Below, piece by piece: positions 35,827-49,200 of a stretch of 60,000 nucleotides of DNA (position 1 is its first letter; the number at the start of each line of letters is the position of its first letter). The position numbers and the translations under genes are program-made. The notes below the pieces were generated by a model. That model was not told the DNA's origin, searched no databases, and saw only the letters and a list, made by a program, of their open reading frames with translations. The DNA comes from Tubiluchus corallicola (taxonomy: Eukaryota > Priapulida > Priapulimorpha > Priapulimorphida > Tubiluchidae): assembly GCA_030141605.1 (NCBI GenBank), contig JAQGDQ010000117.1, positions 250,001 through 310,000 of the forward strand, read 5' to 3'.

Positions 35827-37016
35827 GTAATAATAATAATAATAATAATAATAATCTTTTATTTATCTTTTAACACACACAGTTACAATACAATTAATTT
35901 AGTAACAAAAATGTGAAGAAAGGGTAGCGAAAGACCAATTGGTCATCTAGTCAGCTGCCTTTTCGTTAGTGATGAACATTTTGTAGCGCTATGCTACAGT
36001 GTATTAGTGTTAGTACTGCTTATAATAAAAACTAAATTGTTACGAATGACATAAAATTGATAATGATATGCTTATAACATGTTAGTGCAATTCATACACA
36101 GTAATAATAAGTGCATAATAATAATAATAATAAAAAAATCAAACTGAAGATAACTGAAATAAGGACTGAAACAAGAACTGAAATAAAAATCTGACCAGAA
36201 ACATAATAACAATGGCAACTGAAATTTACTTTATAACGCAAGCATAATGTAAAAAAAATGCAGAGCGATTTTTGATGATCTGATGTAAAATAAATTGGCA
36301 GATAGAGCACAAAAAATTCCCTGCATGACTGCATGAGGAGATTGACAATTGGAGTCCAGACTTTGAAAATGATCTACAGAAGTTAGACAATAAACAATTA
36401 AATATGGAAGTTAATTGATCCTGCTATAACAGTAACTGCTCTTGCACGCAGTTAGACAATTTATTAGAGGGCAAAAGGAATAACAGTTGTTCAGCAATAA
36501 GTTTGCAAGAGTTGACATTTATATAATTTACTTAATTGCTTAAGATCATCTGAAAGAGTATTCCATAGAACTGTACCATTATGTTTTAAAGTTTGTAAAC
36601 CTTTTGTTGTGTTAAATCTTTCCTGAAAATAGTTTTGTTTGGTAGCTTCTCTCGTAGAATACTGGTGAACGTCACTAATCTTTTTGAAATAATTGCCGTA
36701 TAATTTAGGTAGAATGCCCTTTTTATAGTTGAACATGAATTTCGCTAACTCAAGCTTATAAATTTCATTAATTTTTAATAATTGCAAAGCATAATAGGAG
36801 GGGGTAGCATGATCTCGGAACCCAGCAAAAGTCATTGTTTTGATAATTTTGTTATGTGCTGCTGTAAGTGGTTTCAAAACAGATTTTTTTGCTGTGCCCC
36901 ACGATAAGATACAATAGTTAATGTGTGGGTACACAATGGCAAAGTAAATCATTTTTAGTATATCCGTGCTCAAGTAATGTATAATGTTCAAGTAAAACCG
37001 AATTGAATTGAATTGT
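35827..37016 (-). mobile_element. 5'-truncated CR1/jockey-like LINE with (ATT)n tail
   Basis: Read on the minus strand, the element starts near 37016 in the C-terminal coding region, stops at 36491, has a 3' UTR of about 630 bases, and ends in an (ATT)n tract (plus-strand AAT repeat, 35827-35855). Its last 150 bases match 12.85-13.00 kb closely. The 5' junction lies at a run of ATTGA repeats (about 37000-37013). Confidence 0.8.
36491..36991 (-). pseudogene. C-terminal region of a CR1/jockey-like LINE ORF2 protein
   Basis: The 166-residue frame begins within the domain downstream of the RT palm. It contains YFAIVYPHINYCILSWG (the Y-P-H-x-x-Y-x-x-x-x-W-G pattern of non-LTR RT thumb regions), AHNKIIKTMTFA, LQLLKINEIYKLELAKFMF, YSTREATKQNYF and LWNTLSDDLKQ. 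These are the usual C-terminal landmarks of jockey/CR1 proteins. Endonuclease and catalytic RT motifs are missing because of 5' truncation. Confidence 0.85.
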
Positions 37017-37297
37017 TATTTTACAGAAAGTTATTTTTACTTTGTTTCTTTGTTTAGGCCTATAAATTTATTAGCAATAGTAAAAAACACCAATGGACAA
37101 AACTTAACTTGTTTAACTATTAGTATTACTAGTATTAGGCCCTACACATATTAAACATCCTTCTTTTAATTTATCTAAATTTTTATTAAAAACGTTTGCT
37201 TACGTCAATATTTTATGTCATAAAAATCATTTGTTCTGTTTATAATATAGCTCATGATTTTTGAAATTGTAGATAGCCAGAGCTAAATCTCGGCACA

Positions 37298-40200
37298 ATG
37301 GCTCTTTATCGTGATATTGTCAACAGTAATGCAACTTGCGCACCTGGCATTCAAACACAATGTGTAAGTATCACGTGAATTATTTTAACGTTTTATATGT
37401 GTTTATTTTTATAACACAGGTACCTAAAAAATTGCCCAGTAATGGAAGGCGAAAATGGAATGTACACAACTTTTTATTGATGGCCAATTATATTAATATG
37501 TCCAGGTCATAATGATATGCCAATTACTTGGTGTATTTTCTTTGGGTTCCCCGGTAGACTATAAACAAAATGAACTCTCGGTATTGCCCAAGAGGCATCC
37601 AAGACATTTAGCTAAAAATGGAGCTATTTCGCTGCTCTTATAAATTCCCGCAGAAAACAGCCTGCCTGCTTAAGCTAGGAGTAGAAACAAAAAATTTTCA
37701 GCACTGGTGACAGCCTAGTGCAGGCATTCTTATTTAAAATTTTGCTTTTCCGATGTTAAATAATTGGATCAAATTTCATTGTCTCTAATACAAGTACATT
37801 TTAAGCATTAGTTTTTCTCTAACTACTACTATTGAAAATAATTTTAATACACATTAAACATTATACATTATACATTTAACTAAAATAATACACACATTTA
37901 GGACAAATAATGACTTGAAGTGCTAACTTAAAAGGGTTCGCAGTCAAGAAAAGGCAAAAAATCCAACCATGCATTGCATAAATTTTCATTAATGAGTATA
38001 TTGATTGTTAGCTATTAATCATCACTTCTAACTTCTGATAACATCAGTATAGAATAAATAGTGAATCTACATTCGTGATTCTATGACATAGCTCCTTTCT
38101 GCAGAATCATAGAATGGGGAACAACACTTTTTCACATTGTTGCCTTTAACTGAAATGTCCCGGGGCTCATGATCAGACACATATGTAAGTTGCAAGAACA
38201 TATGTAAAACTGTAAAACCACACTGTTATCTTTGTTTTTCAATATGTTTAAACTAAACTAAATGCGAGCCTAATAATAATTATTTACCCATACAGATGCC
38301 TAGTTTTTTTATTTAGCACAACAAAATTCAAACAAAAATATCTGAACACTTAAATGTCATAAATAAATCTAAAAATATTACTGGAAGTGGTAAGCACCTG
38401 TGTTTTTTTACTGACTTGGTCTGCTTTCCACCTTTTTCAAACTGAAAATACACACCGCATGAAAAGCAACAATAAGCAAGTAATGAATAATGGCAGTCAG
38501 GCAGGAATGTGTCTTGGCAATGGGATTGCAGAATGAGTTGAAACAGAACATATATATATATATATATTATCCATTATAATGTATAAACATCATATACATT
38601 AACCCCTTCCTGTTAATGCAGTGGCATTCGTATATTTACATATATTGGCAGGAGTTTGTATTTACTAAATTTGTGGATAACAGTGTTGTGAAACTGATAA
38701 TGTAGTATATGTACGTATTCTATGTTACAGAATGTTATAAGTGGCCTTCGGGTATTTGTGGCAACGTTGTCTTTGCTGGGCTGGTAAGAAGTCATTTTAT
38801 TGTTATTGCAGTTGTATTAGGGATAATAAACATTGTATTAGGATTAGGTCAGGTTAAGATAAGTTTATTGAAGTTGATTTGGGTTAGGTTTTAAAAGTGT
38901 ATCATGAGTAAAGAAGTACCAGTGCTGTATACTCTCAGCTTTGGATTGCATAGGATTGCACTAGTTGAGATTTTATTATATTGAATTTTAACAATTTGCT
39001 AGATCGTGTATCATGAGTTTACATTAGTTAAGAATGCCTAGCCCAGGCTTAGCTAGGTTAGTTTTGTTTAGATTTAGACATCATTTGAATTGGACTAAGT
39101 GGAATGGGATTAAATTTGTCATAGTTCAAATAAAGAGGATTTTATAGTTTGTTGTAATATTCATTTGTTTTCTGTAGTTTTATAAGTAAATTAGTTTTTA
39201 AATTTATGCTATATTCATATACAAATAGTAAGTGGCACAAATAATAACATTCTTCTGAGGAAGAAAATGGAAACTTAGCCGAATAGAAATTTATAATTTT
39301 TTGATCTAATTTCATAGTACCCAATTGTCATTGCTATGCTAATTTGAAAGCTTCCTCTCTAATCTGTACCAATATGACATTGTTTAGTGTTTACATCAAT
39401 TAAATTAACAGATCACAAGAACTATATTTCACGATTGGTGAATAATGTTTTTGCATTTTCCTAAAAGTGGTGTAGATCCATCTGGTGACGTAGAACCTGT
39501 TTAATGTTCAATTAAAATACTGTAAAATCTTTTTTAATATAGTTATGTTTTTTTTATTGTCTTAGCGTATTTATGCTATCACTGATATGGTTATTCAGCA
39601 AGTATCATACACTGTCTCAGGTATGTTATCATACAATTTTTAAACTGAATTACTGGGTTGAAAGTTTTAAAGGCATTCTTGTAGTTCAAAATTCTTGTTT
39701 CCTAAAAATAGTATGGTACCAACCAATCAACTACTAACATTTACAGTAATAGCTTTTTGCTCAACGCACCTTTGACAGTTTGCAATGGTAGATAGTGAGA
39801 CCAAATTTCTTAAACATTAGCAAGTGTATTTGGTCGGTTCTCAACTTCTCATGCTATGGTGTGACATTAATTACTATATTTCGTAGAATTACTGACTATT
39901 CTGTACATAGGTTCCTTACTCAAATGAAGAAACTCGTTGTTACATTATATATTATAGTAACTCATCATGCCTCATTGTCATACAAAATTTCTAGTTCCCT
40001 TACTGCAATCTTTTGTGAGATTTATTAATTTTTATTTCTTTTACTATGGCACATAGTTTGTTATTTTATTACTTTCGTCATAGCATACACAGTAGACAAA
40101 TCTGCCTTTTTATTTCTCAACATGAGCCAAGTAGGCTGAAATTTTTAACTACCTACATTTTTGAGTGCATTGTGGTTTGTTTTCAGAGATTAATTCTGTA

Positions 40201-43200
40201 TCTGACTGTTGCAGCTGCTTTGAATAGCATTAGCTTCATTGCAAATGTAAGTTCAATTGGATTACACATTTCTGCAATTTCACCTGCATGGATTTTTGTA
40301 TTATCTGGTTTGTATCAACCTAGTTGATCTTAGTTTTCAGATGTATTCCTCATAACTTTTAGTGACTTTTGACTTTTATAACATGGATTTTTTTTAAAAT
40401 ATTTTTCTAAGTTATGAACAAGAGAAAATGCTTTGATGTTTATTATTTTATGTAATATTACATTTTTTATACATGTTTTCTGTAAGTTTTCTATTTCAGA
40501 TTCAACTTGCAGAGACATTCATTGAGATACAACAATACTTTTTGTTCTGTTCATTTTTAAGAGCATTTTTTAACTCTTAATGTAAATTATAACCATCCTG
40601 TTTTACAGAAAGGTAATGTTGCTTCTACGATTGCTTGCAATTTTAACGCCTGGTTTTATACCTTTGCAAGTAAGTATAAATGTGATTCCTCACAGTTAAG
40701 TAACTTGCAAATCAGATCGTGCCAATTACTCAAAAAATGTTTTAGCACTGGACTGCACAGCATTGAGTTATTCCTGTCCGAAATAGTTTTGAAAAAGTTA
40801 TCTCAATTTTATAGTAAAACACAGCGCTAACACAGCTTGGATTAACTATTAAACAAAATAAGTATGTGCTTATTGTATGAGTGGGAGTGGGACCCATACA
40901 GTATTTTGCAAATCGAATAATACCCAAAAGTAAAATGTATCGGAATGTGTGGGACGGTTTCAGTGTTTGTTGTTACAGATAGGCATCGAGATTCTCCCTG
41001 CTGAGCAGCTGAACTGCTCACTGCCCACATGATGACATCGATTGATCATTTAGTGTGTCATAATATATTTTCAAGTGTGGTAATGCTTATATAAAGTCTG
41101 GTGATATTGAAAATAGGATAGTTTTGCTTTTGACTGTATGTATTTTATCACACAGTGGTAATGATGACTATATGACTACTGAAAATAAATCCTAGTGCAA
41201 GATTTTTTTTCATTTTGAAAGATTTCATTTTACAGTTCAGTATTTCAGTATTGTTTTTATTTTGAATTACACATATATGAGGATACCATAATCTTTTCAG
41301 TGGTTAAGGCCTCTTGAGCACATTTCCAGCCCTACTAATAATGAACTAAAAGACTAACATTTTATTGTTGATGAATATTATTGATGTTTATTCGTATGTT
41401 GTAGTACTGCTGTTCAGCAATGTACTGTCAATTATATGTTTAACATCAATGTACTGTAAATTTCAGATTGGTCTATATTATTATGGGTCTGCTGTATAAC
41501 GTTTAACCTTTATAACTGCGCTGTGAGGATGGTGCAACCTTCTGGACGATTTGAGTGGTAAATATGATGGTTTTTGTATAAATTTCATTCGTTATCCATT
41601 CAAGATAGCTTTTGAACATTATTTAAAATTATGTTGACTTTGGGTGACAGTTTTCATCTAGTTATTTTTATGCTGTAATTAGTTCAAATATGTTTCAGGG
41701 CATATCACTTTATAGCTTGGGTAGTACCAGTCATTCTTGCTTTTATTCCACTATTTGGCCACCATTATGGGCCCAGCGAATTTTGGTGGTGAGTTTCTTA
41801 TTATTGATATTCTAATCAGTTTCTATACATATCATTCGAAGTAAGAATATGGGCCACTCAGGGTAACTAGCTTCTCTAGTTATGTAAAAATGTAAAGGCA
41901 CATCCACAGAAACAAAATCCTCATAATTAATTTGCTTGTGGTATGTGATATCTGTTCTTGTTTTTGTTGAAATAATTGAGACTGTAGGTTTGAAAGAAAA
42001 AATTTTCTAGTTGAACTTTTACAGCCAATAAACTTTTGCTACTGTTTTTAAATCCAGTTTTTACCCCGTGCTTTTCTATAGAATTTTATGGTATATCTTA
42101 GAGTGTTGAAGTAGAAAATTCTATAGTTAATAAGCCAGAGGTAAAAACTGGATTTATAAGAACTATTTATAAACAAGATGTAAAAGTTTACTGACTTTGC
42201 TTACCGCAGAAGATCCTCAGTGAAAACAGGACATGAGTAGTTCAACTTGAAAAGTTCAACACTCTGAAATGTTCAACTTGTAAATTACAACAACAAAAAA
42301 TCAAAATTTTCTTAAAACCGGAACAACAACTACTTTTAAAATACTTGGAAAAGGGTTCACAAAATAAAGTCTTGCCATGTCACGTATTTAAGCTCTGCAC
42401 CATTCATAATATAAACATATGCACCTGGTAAGACTATAAAGTTACTAATTAAAGTTTTAAGCTGTGTATGAAAATTAACTAATCTTGCACTTTAAGTTTC
42501 AACGTAATGTTTATTATCCGTCATACTAACATTACATTTTAAAATAACTAATACTTTGAACTTTAGCATTTTTACATGTTTAGATGGCGCATAGAAATAT
42601 GGGGTATTGTACCAAGAGAGCATTTTTGGTCGTCATTTCTTTATTGTGAATTTTTTACACCAGTTAATTAAATTCTATGTTGTTTTTGTTTAGTTGGATA
42701 CAAAGACAATACTCAGGCTGGAGATTTGGCTTGTAAGTACAATCATGGGTATTATTAGACATTAGCATCAATAATATAAGCTATTTAAGCATATGTATTT
42801 ATACTTTATAGGTATGTCTAAAGACTATAGACATAATTATAATAATGTAGGCTAACTTAATGATATCAGTTAAAACTATACAAAATTCAGTGTATGCAAA
42901 ATGTGCAATTTAACTCAGTTCAGATAATTTTTTACTTTTAAATAATGGAGAGCAAGTTGATAATTGGCGGAAAAATTATATGAAAACTAGAAACACGTTC
43001 CATACTGTATGAAACACATTATCAAAGCCATGATGAAGCTGTGCTTTTTGCTCAACGTGTGAACAAGAATGCAATCTATTATGTCTGTCCTATTATTATG
43101 TTCTCTTTGTTGAATGTATGAATGAGATACAGTACCATATCATAATTGTTTCAGTCCTTTGTAATGATGTAGCATAATTATATTATGCTTATGTTATGTA

Positions 43201-46200
43201 CATTAGTCTCTAGAAATGGCCTCATTTGTTCATGTAAAATTTATTAAAGGAAAACCAATCCTTGAACAACATTCGTTATATTTTAATGTACACTTAAAAA
43301 TATTGTAATTACCACATAATATACGGGAATAAAATTTAAATCATTCTTCTACCACCAAACAAACCTTGCTGTGGTCATATTTGAAAAAATTACATAAACG
43401 AGTGGACAGCACGAAAGCACGCGCAACAAAACTTCTGCAATTCACTCCGAAATTTGGCTATTGTGACTGACTAAATCTTTGTGTGTAATTGTGTTTAAGT
43501 AAAAATTAGCTGGTGGATCCATTAGCAACAACTTCAAAGCATTTATATAGCTTTAATCCACAGGATTATACCTCAAAATGTATAAGTGCTGCACATAATA
43601 ATTACATATAAGTATGGAATTCTGCATACTGCGATCATAGAGAAGGTGCCAGGCGGTCTACTTAGCTTATAGAGTTCCGTTTTGGTTTGTTAAAATAATT
43701 CTCCTGTTACTTTGTTGGGGTTAACTGGTCAAGTTGAAGATTATTATATTATCGTTGCTAACTGGTTTTCATTACACAGTGAGCTACGGCACATCAAAGT
43801 GCAAGCAATAGTATTAATAATCTCTCATTTAAGATTTTGTAGCTGATAATTATAACTGCTTGTTAAGTGTTTATATTGCACTCTAACCGGTCGACACCAT
43901 TTTTCGTTCAAAATGAGTGTGCCCCGGGCATGAAGTGATCGAAACTTTTAATCGATTTTACTAGTTATACTTGGTGCTTATCACAGTTTTATCACTGATA
44001 TGTTCTAACATTTTTCTCAAATATTGAAATAAGCTCAATTTCAAGAGAACCTTTTCCTTTTTGCAAAACACCATTTCTAAAATTATACATTTATTTAATA
44101 TTTTTCCATTTTGTGAAAAGAGCTATATTAATTGTCTCTGATGTTATTAAATGAGAAAAACACTTGTGTAAAACTCTTGTACTAACTACAGTAGGCGCTG
44201 TTTATTAGGCTCATGGTTAATAGACTCGGTTGCTTAATTGACTCAAAATCGTCTTGTGTTCTATTCAAATGTACTTAGAAACTGTTGGTAATTGACTTAA
44301 ATAACTCCGCGTAATTGACTTATTATTTTTCCTTCACGTACTTAAAATAATACACTTGTGTGTGCCCAAAGAGCCTTTGCTGCTTTTATGTCATTTTGCG
44401 CCAATTTTGTGCACTATGGTACACGTAGAAACAGCCATGTTAGGTACAGCTTTGTTTGTAAGCAAGTACAGTACGTTTATTATACGCCCTAATATTGATA
44501 GCCTAGTGGTTTTGCTTTTTGAATTTGTCACCCCCTTGTTCGCTGCAGTTAACCTTGTTGTTTCTGGAAGCTAAACATTTAATCACTTGCTCAGTGGCTT
44601 GCTTTTGGAGTTCCCTCTGCTTTTCACTAGGGAAACTAGGTCATCACCAACTGCAGCTCAAGCACTAGGTGACTAGGTGTTTTGTGTGAATATGTGCAGC
44701 ATATAGCAACAGACTTTCAATATTTTTATCATTTTGAGAATTTCATAACCAAATTCTTCATGAATAAATGAAGCAACCGATCTTGCATGATTTTTGTATT
44801 TCCATTTTTTTACTAATTCACTTTTATAAATTAGTACTGCTAAACAATTGCTCATAAGAATTTTGACATTAGTTCGTTTCTAAAATTCATTTGAAGCCTT
44901 TGCAATGCACTCATGGCTCACACTTCTATAGTAGTAATAGGTTACACCCGTCGGCTAATTGAATCAATTGGTTACTTGGGTCAAAACACTTCCGTCCCAA
45001 AGTGAGTCTATTAAGCGGCATCTGCTGTACATGGTTCCTGTAGCAAATATACATGAAATAACATTTTGCTAATAGTCTTTATAGGTATGCCAATCTAGTT
45101 GTGATTGCATTTTTTTGTTTTTTTTTAATTAACTGTTTCTTTAATTAGCTATTGTTATTTTTAATTCACAGGTGGTACATTCCATTGTTTGTTATTATAT
45201 TTCTGCTGTTTGTTGCGTATATCTACATTTTCTGGAAAGTTCGAATGAAGGTATGCTTTTATATAAGTACAAAGGTTTTTTTTTGAACTGGAATTGGTTG
45301 TATCTAGGGTCATATTTCATTTTCTAGATTTCCGAAATGTGCACATCTGAAAAACAAAAGCAACTAGGGAATGCACTCTGTAGAGCGAAGGCCTGCTAAC
45401 TATACTTTACTAAAGTACACAGGCACTTGGTCCCCAATGATAATTGTTCTAATGTCTTACGTGAAGTATTATACATCGCACATTTACATACATATGCAGC
45501 AAAAGTTGAGGAGAGAGCGTAATTGATTTCTTCGCAATAAGTGTGCATTATTGTAGCTTTCAAGTAAGAATTTTCCAACGTAGAACCTGAAGTAACTCAT
45601 TGTTGTTCATTCTGCTGGATGCTTTCAGATTTAATTACTGTCCCATCATGTGGCTCAGTTCCTCCTCTTTTCATAAAGATGTAAAGCTCTCTCCAAGCCG
45701 CCTCCCCCCCACGAAGCACCACACAAGCTTTTTTCTACATGGTGTTTTTGAAGTTTTATGACAAAATGGGCAAAAACTTCTAAGTTTTGACGGTTTTTCA
45801 CCAGACCTCACCCCCTCTCTTGATCTTCCCAGATGTCTGAAACTGCACCAAAATTTAAAACTTTCTTATCACATGCCCCAGGCTTACACAAAGTTTCGTG
45901 AAAATCGATGAAGTGGTTTTTATGTAATTTTGTTAACTAACTAGCTAACTAATAAACTACCTTCAATGGAAGCTTCCAAGATGGAAGTAAATGTCTCGTT
46001 TATAAACCATTTGCCCCATCTATTTACATTTCTTCATTACCTTCTTCTTTGTTTATGCCTCTGTACTTTTGATTGTCTTAACAGTCTGTCTAAGCTGCTG
46101 TTGCAAAAATAAACTTGTTCTAAAAAAGTTATAAGTAATTACTTACAATTTGTTTACCATTTATAAAGATATGTTTTAATAAAGGAGATATCAATGTTGT

Positions 46201-49200
46201 ATAAGCAAAGCCAACAAATCACCTTTCTTTTCAACTTTAATTGCTATGTGATCCCTACACACGTATGATTCACCTAGTTGCTGCATTTGACATTTACATT
46301 GCTTCATTTCTACCAACGGTCTGTCCACTCTGTTACTGACACTTCTACGAGTTTTTGTTAGTCTACTATAATTCTTCTAAATATGTTCAGCGAAACTTGC
46401 AATTCGCGTGGTGGTGGATTTGCATTGATGTACGGATGTTTTTGGAAATGTGCATAGAGGAAATAAAAATATTGCCTGACATTGTGTTTTCCAGAGTAAA
46501 GATTGGCAAGGACCATACAATCAAGAACGTGAACGAGACATGGTATTTACAAGATTTTAATTTGTTATCTATTTGAATTATTACGGGTTTTATCTGAAGA
46601 ATGATAGCCAAGGAAAAAATTTTTTAAACATGCTGAGATATCTTGGCTGATATTCCAGTATTTAATTTAATAAAATCGGGCATTCTAAGAATAAGCAAAT
46701 ATATTTAAAAAACATCCACGCAACTTCCAGAACATTTCAACTCTAATGCATGGGTATCATCAGCTGTCTTTAAAACTGACTGTAAAATACAAAGTACATT
46801 ATTAAAATAATTTTAAGATAATTATCTTTACAAGTCAAAGATGATTTTTATACTTACCTACATAAAATTTTCCGTAACCAATTTTTAGGGAAAATGTATA
46901 AATCATCTCTAATGTGGTACTATTATAGTTTTTGAGTAAATCTGAGTTTACAAAAATTATTTTAATTATGTATTTTGCATTTTACTGTCAATTTTAAAGG
47001 CGGCTGGGTATGATCCATAATATAGAGTCTGTACGAAATGTTCTGAAAGTTGTGTGGGTGTTTTTAAATAAATATTCTTTTATTTTAATGACAGAGTGAT
47101 TCTACAAGAACATACTGTGAGCAAGAGTGGGGGAGAGAGCGAGAGAGAGAGAGAGCAAAATATGGGCGAGAAATTTTGTTAAAATAGCTAGGTTTGTCCA
47201 ATTGCTATACCAACCATCAATGCAATAACATTGTAATAAATAATCATATTTGATTTCTATGAGCTAAGCACTATTAATTTTGCCTCTAGCATGCATTTGT
47301 TTGCTTTTCCATGATATCCTATGGCAGGCATGACTTCATTTAATAACGCTTTGCTTGATGCCGCATTCTGCTGAAATGAATCAGCATCATTAAAATATAA
47401 CAGAAGATTTGCTGTACACTGTTAAATAGAAATGTTTGCCATTTTGAATTTTTAATTGCAGAGGTTATTACAAGAAGACATCAAACCAGTTATATGGTAT
47501 CCATTCATATTTTTGGCTTGCTCTGTGTTTCCTCTAATAAACAGGTAACCAGATAAACTTATCTAAAAGTATTTTGTCCTTTCAGCTTTCAAAAGCATCC
47601 CTGGCAATTTTTTTTGTAAATACTGATGCAAATTAATAGAGGTATTTATTGTATGTACACAACAAATGTCTTTTTATTATTTACAGAATACAAAATGCTC
47701 TGAGTAGTGATCTTAAATTTGGATTAGTTGTAATGCACACCATCTCGTCTCCTTTGGCAGGTAAGTCTTTGGTGCCTATAGTTTCTTACTTTGACTTTTG
47801 ACTTTTTTAGATACTGTTTAGGACCTGAGTGTATAGTAAACTCTTGCTTAGTGCAACCTCACTGTTAAAGCAATTTTAGTAGCAAAGGGACTTTCAATTT
47901 CTGTTTCAATGAATACTTTCAATGAAACTTACAAAACACTAAAACTTCATTTGTTTTGTATCTAAAAAAGTGACTGGCTATATAAGTCACTCACTGTTTA
48001 GTTTGATGTTTCTCGAAAAGCCACCATTTATGCAATTTTGTTATACTTACGTGTTGATGTCCTGACTTGCCACAGATGCTAACATTGAGTAAGACATGAT
48101 GTGTTGCTGATGATGATAAACTTGGAACCTGCAAAGTGTATCTCTGCATGTTTAAGTAGACCTAATAGCTGCTTTCACAAATAATCGTGTTTTGTTTGTC
48201 TTGTAAGCTGTTGCAAGTGCAATGCAGAACATATTTTAATGTGAAATAAGAAAGAAAGTCCATGCATTAAAAACTAAACTATAGACAAAATGCATTGTAA
48301 CAATTTGAAATTTAATGCAGTATTTTGCTGTACTTTAATAAACACCTACAGAATATTCTATCATTTTATACTAATGATGTTGTCTGTATGTGTCTGCTGG
48401 CTGGCAATAAATAGTTAATAAATCCTTTTATCCATATTTTATTGTTAATTTCCTAACTTCATTGCATTGAACATGAAGAAAGTTGGTTCAGTTTTCTTAA
48501 TTGGCTGTTTTTGTCATTGATATGTAATTTTCAATACATTTTTTCTAGGTGCCTTAAATGCAATCGTATTTGGGATGGATAAAGAAATTACGTCTCGGTT
48601 AACCCAAACTCAAATGAAGGTAACAATGTAGATTTTATGTATGAATTGTTTAACTGATAAGAATTAGCAATTACAGCTTGTTTCTCAATAAATGTTAGCC
48701 TGAAGTTGTGGATTGGTTATCAGTTTAACATTACAAACTTAAATCACATTGTCTTTGCTTTTGTCGAGAACAAGTCTAAAATCGGCACAGTGCTTTCGCC
48801 ACCATGTCGAGAACAAGACTGAAACTCTGGTATCATGTGAAAAACTTGAATGTAATTTTTGGTTCGTTTGTTTGTTTTCTGCTCAGATAAGAAGGGAGAG
48901 GCATTATATCAAACTAAATGTACCCGAAAGGTTGTTCTCGAAAAAGTTTATTATTAATATCTGTTGTCCAATTTGATGATTCGTGTTCTAGTGAATGAAA
49001 CAAATAAACAATAAATTAAAACATCATGATGTACTTATTTACAATTCAACTGAACATACAATTCATAATAACATTCATGTGAAAACAAAGTAAAGTAAAG
49101 GCATTAGTACACCAATAACAGTTTACCATTTCAATATACCATTATGGGAAAACTTATATTGCCTATAACAGGGACAAACTATACCCCTTTCCTACAATGC

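Larger units (their letters stand above)
25608..37297. other. 11.7-kb transposon-rich intergenic region between divergent genes
   Basis: This lies between the start of the minus-strand Lys/Ser/Arg-rich gene and the start of the plus-strand receptor gene, so promoters for both must sit near its two ends. It contains a decayed LINE (26.0-27.2 kb), an RTE-like LINE (29.2-33.3 kb), a retroelement 3' end (34.87-34.99 kb) and a truncated LINE (35.8-37.0 kb). I found no host gene with supported exons. About 27.7-29.1 and 33.3-34.6 kb show nothing recognisable. Confidence 0.6.

Noticed and set aside
37298-37375. Reading the first GPCR region in the frame LFIVILSTVMQLAHLAF joined directly to exon 3
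   Set aside because: That frame has an in-frame TAA upstream without a usable acceptor. The ATG frame plus the 53-nt exon at 38731 joins all exons in phase and restores TM1.
44356-44574. Frame of 72 residues inside the pogo-like element
   Set aside because: No HTH or DDE motif is visible, so I do not call it a transposase.
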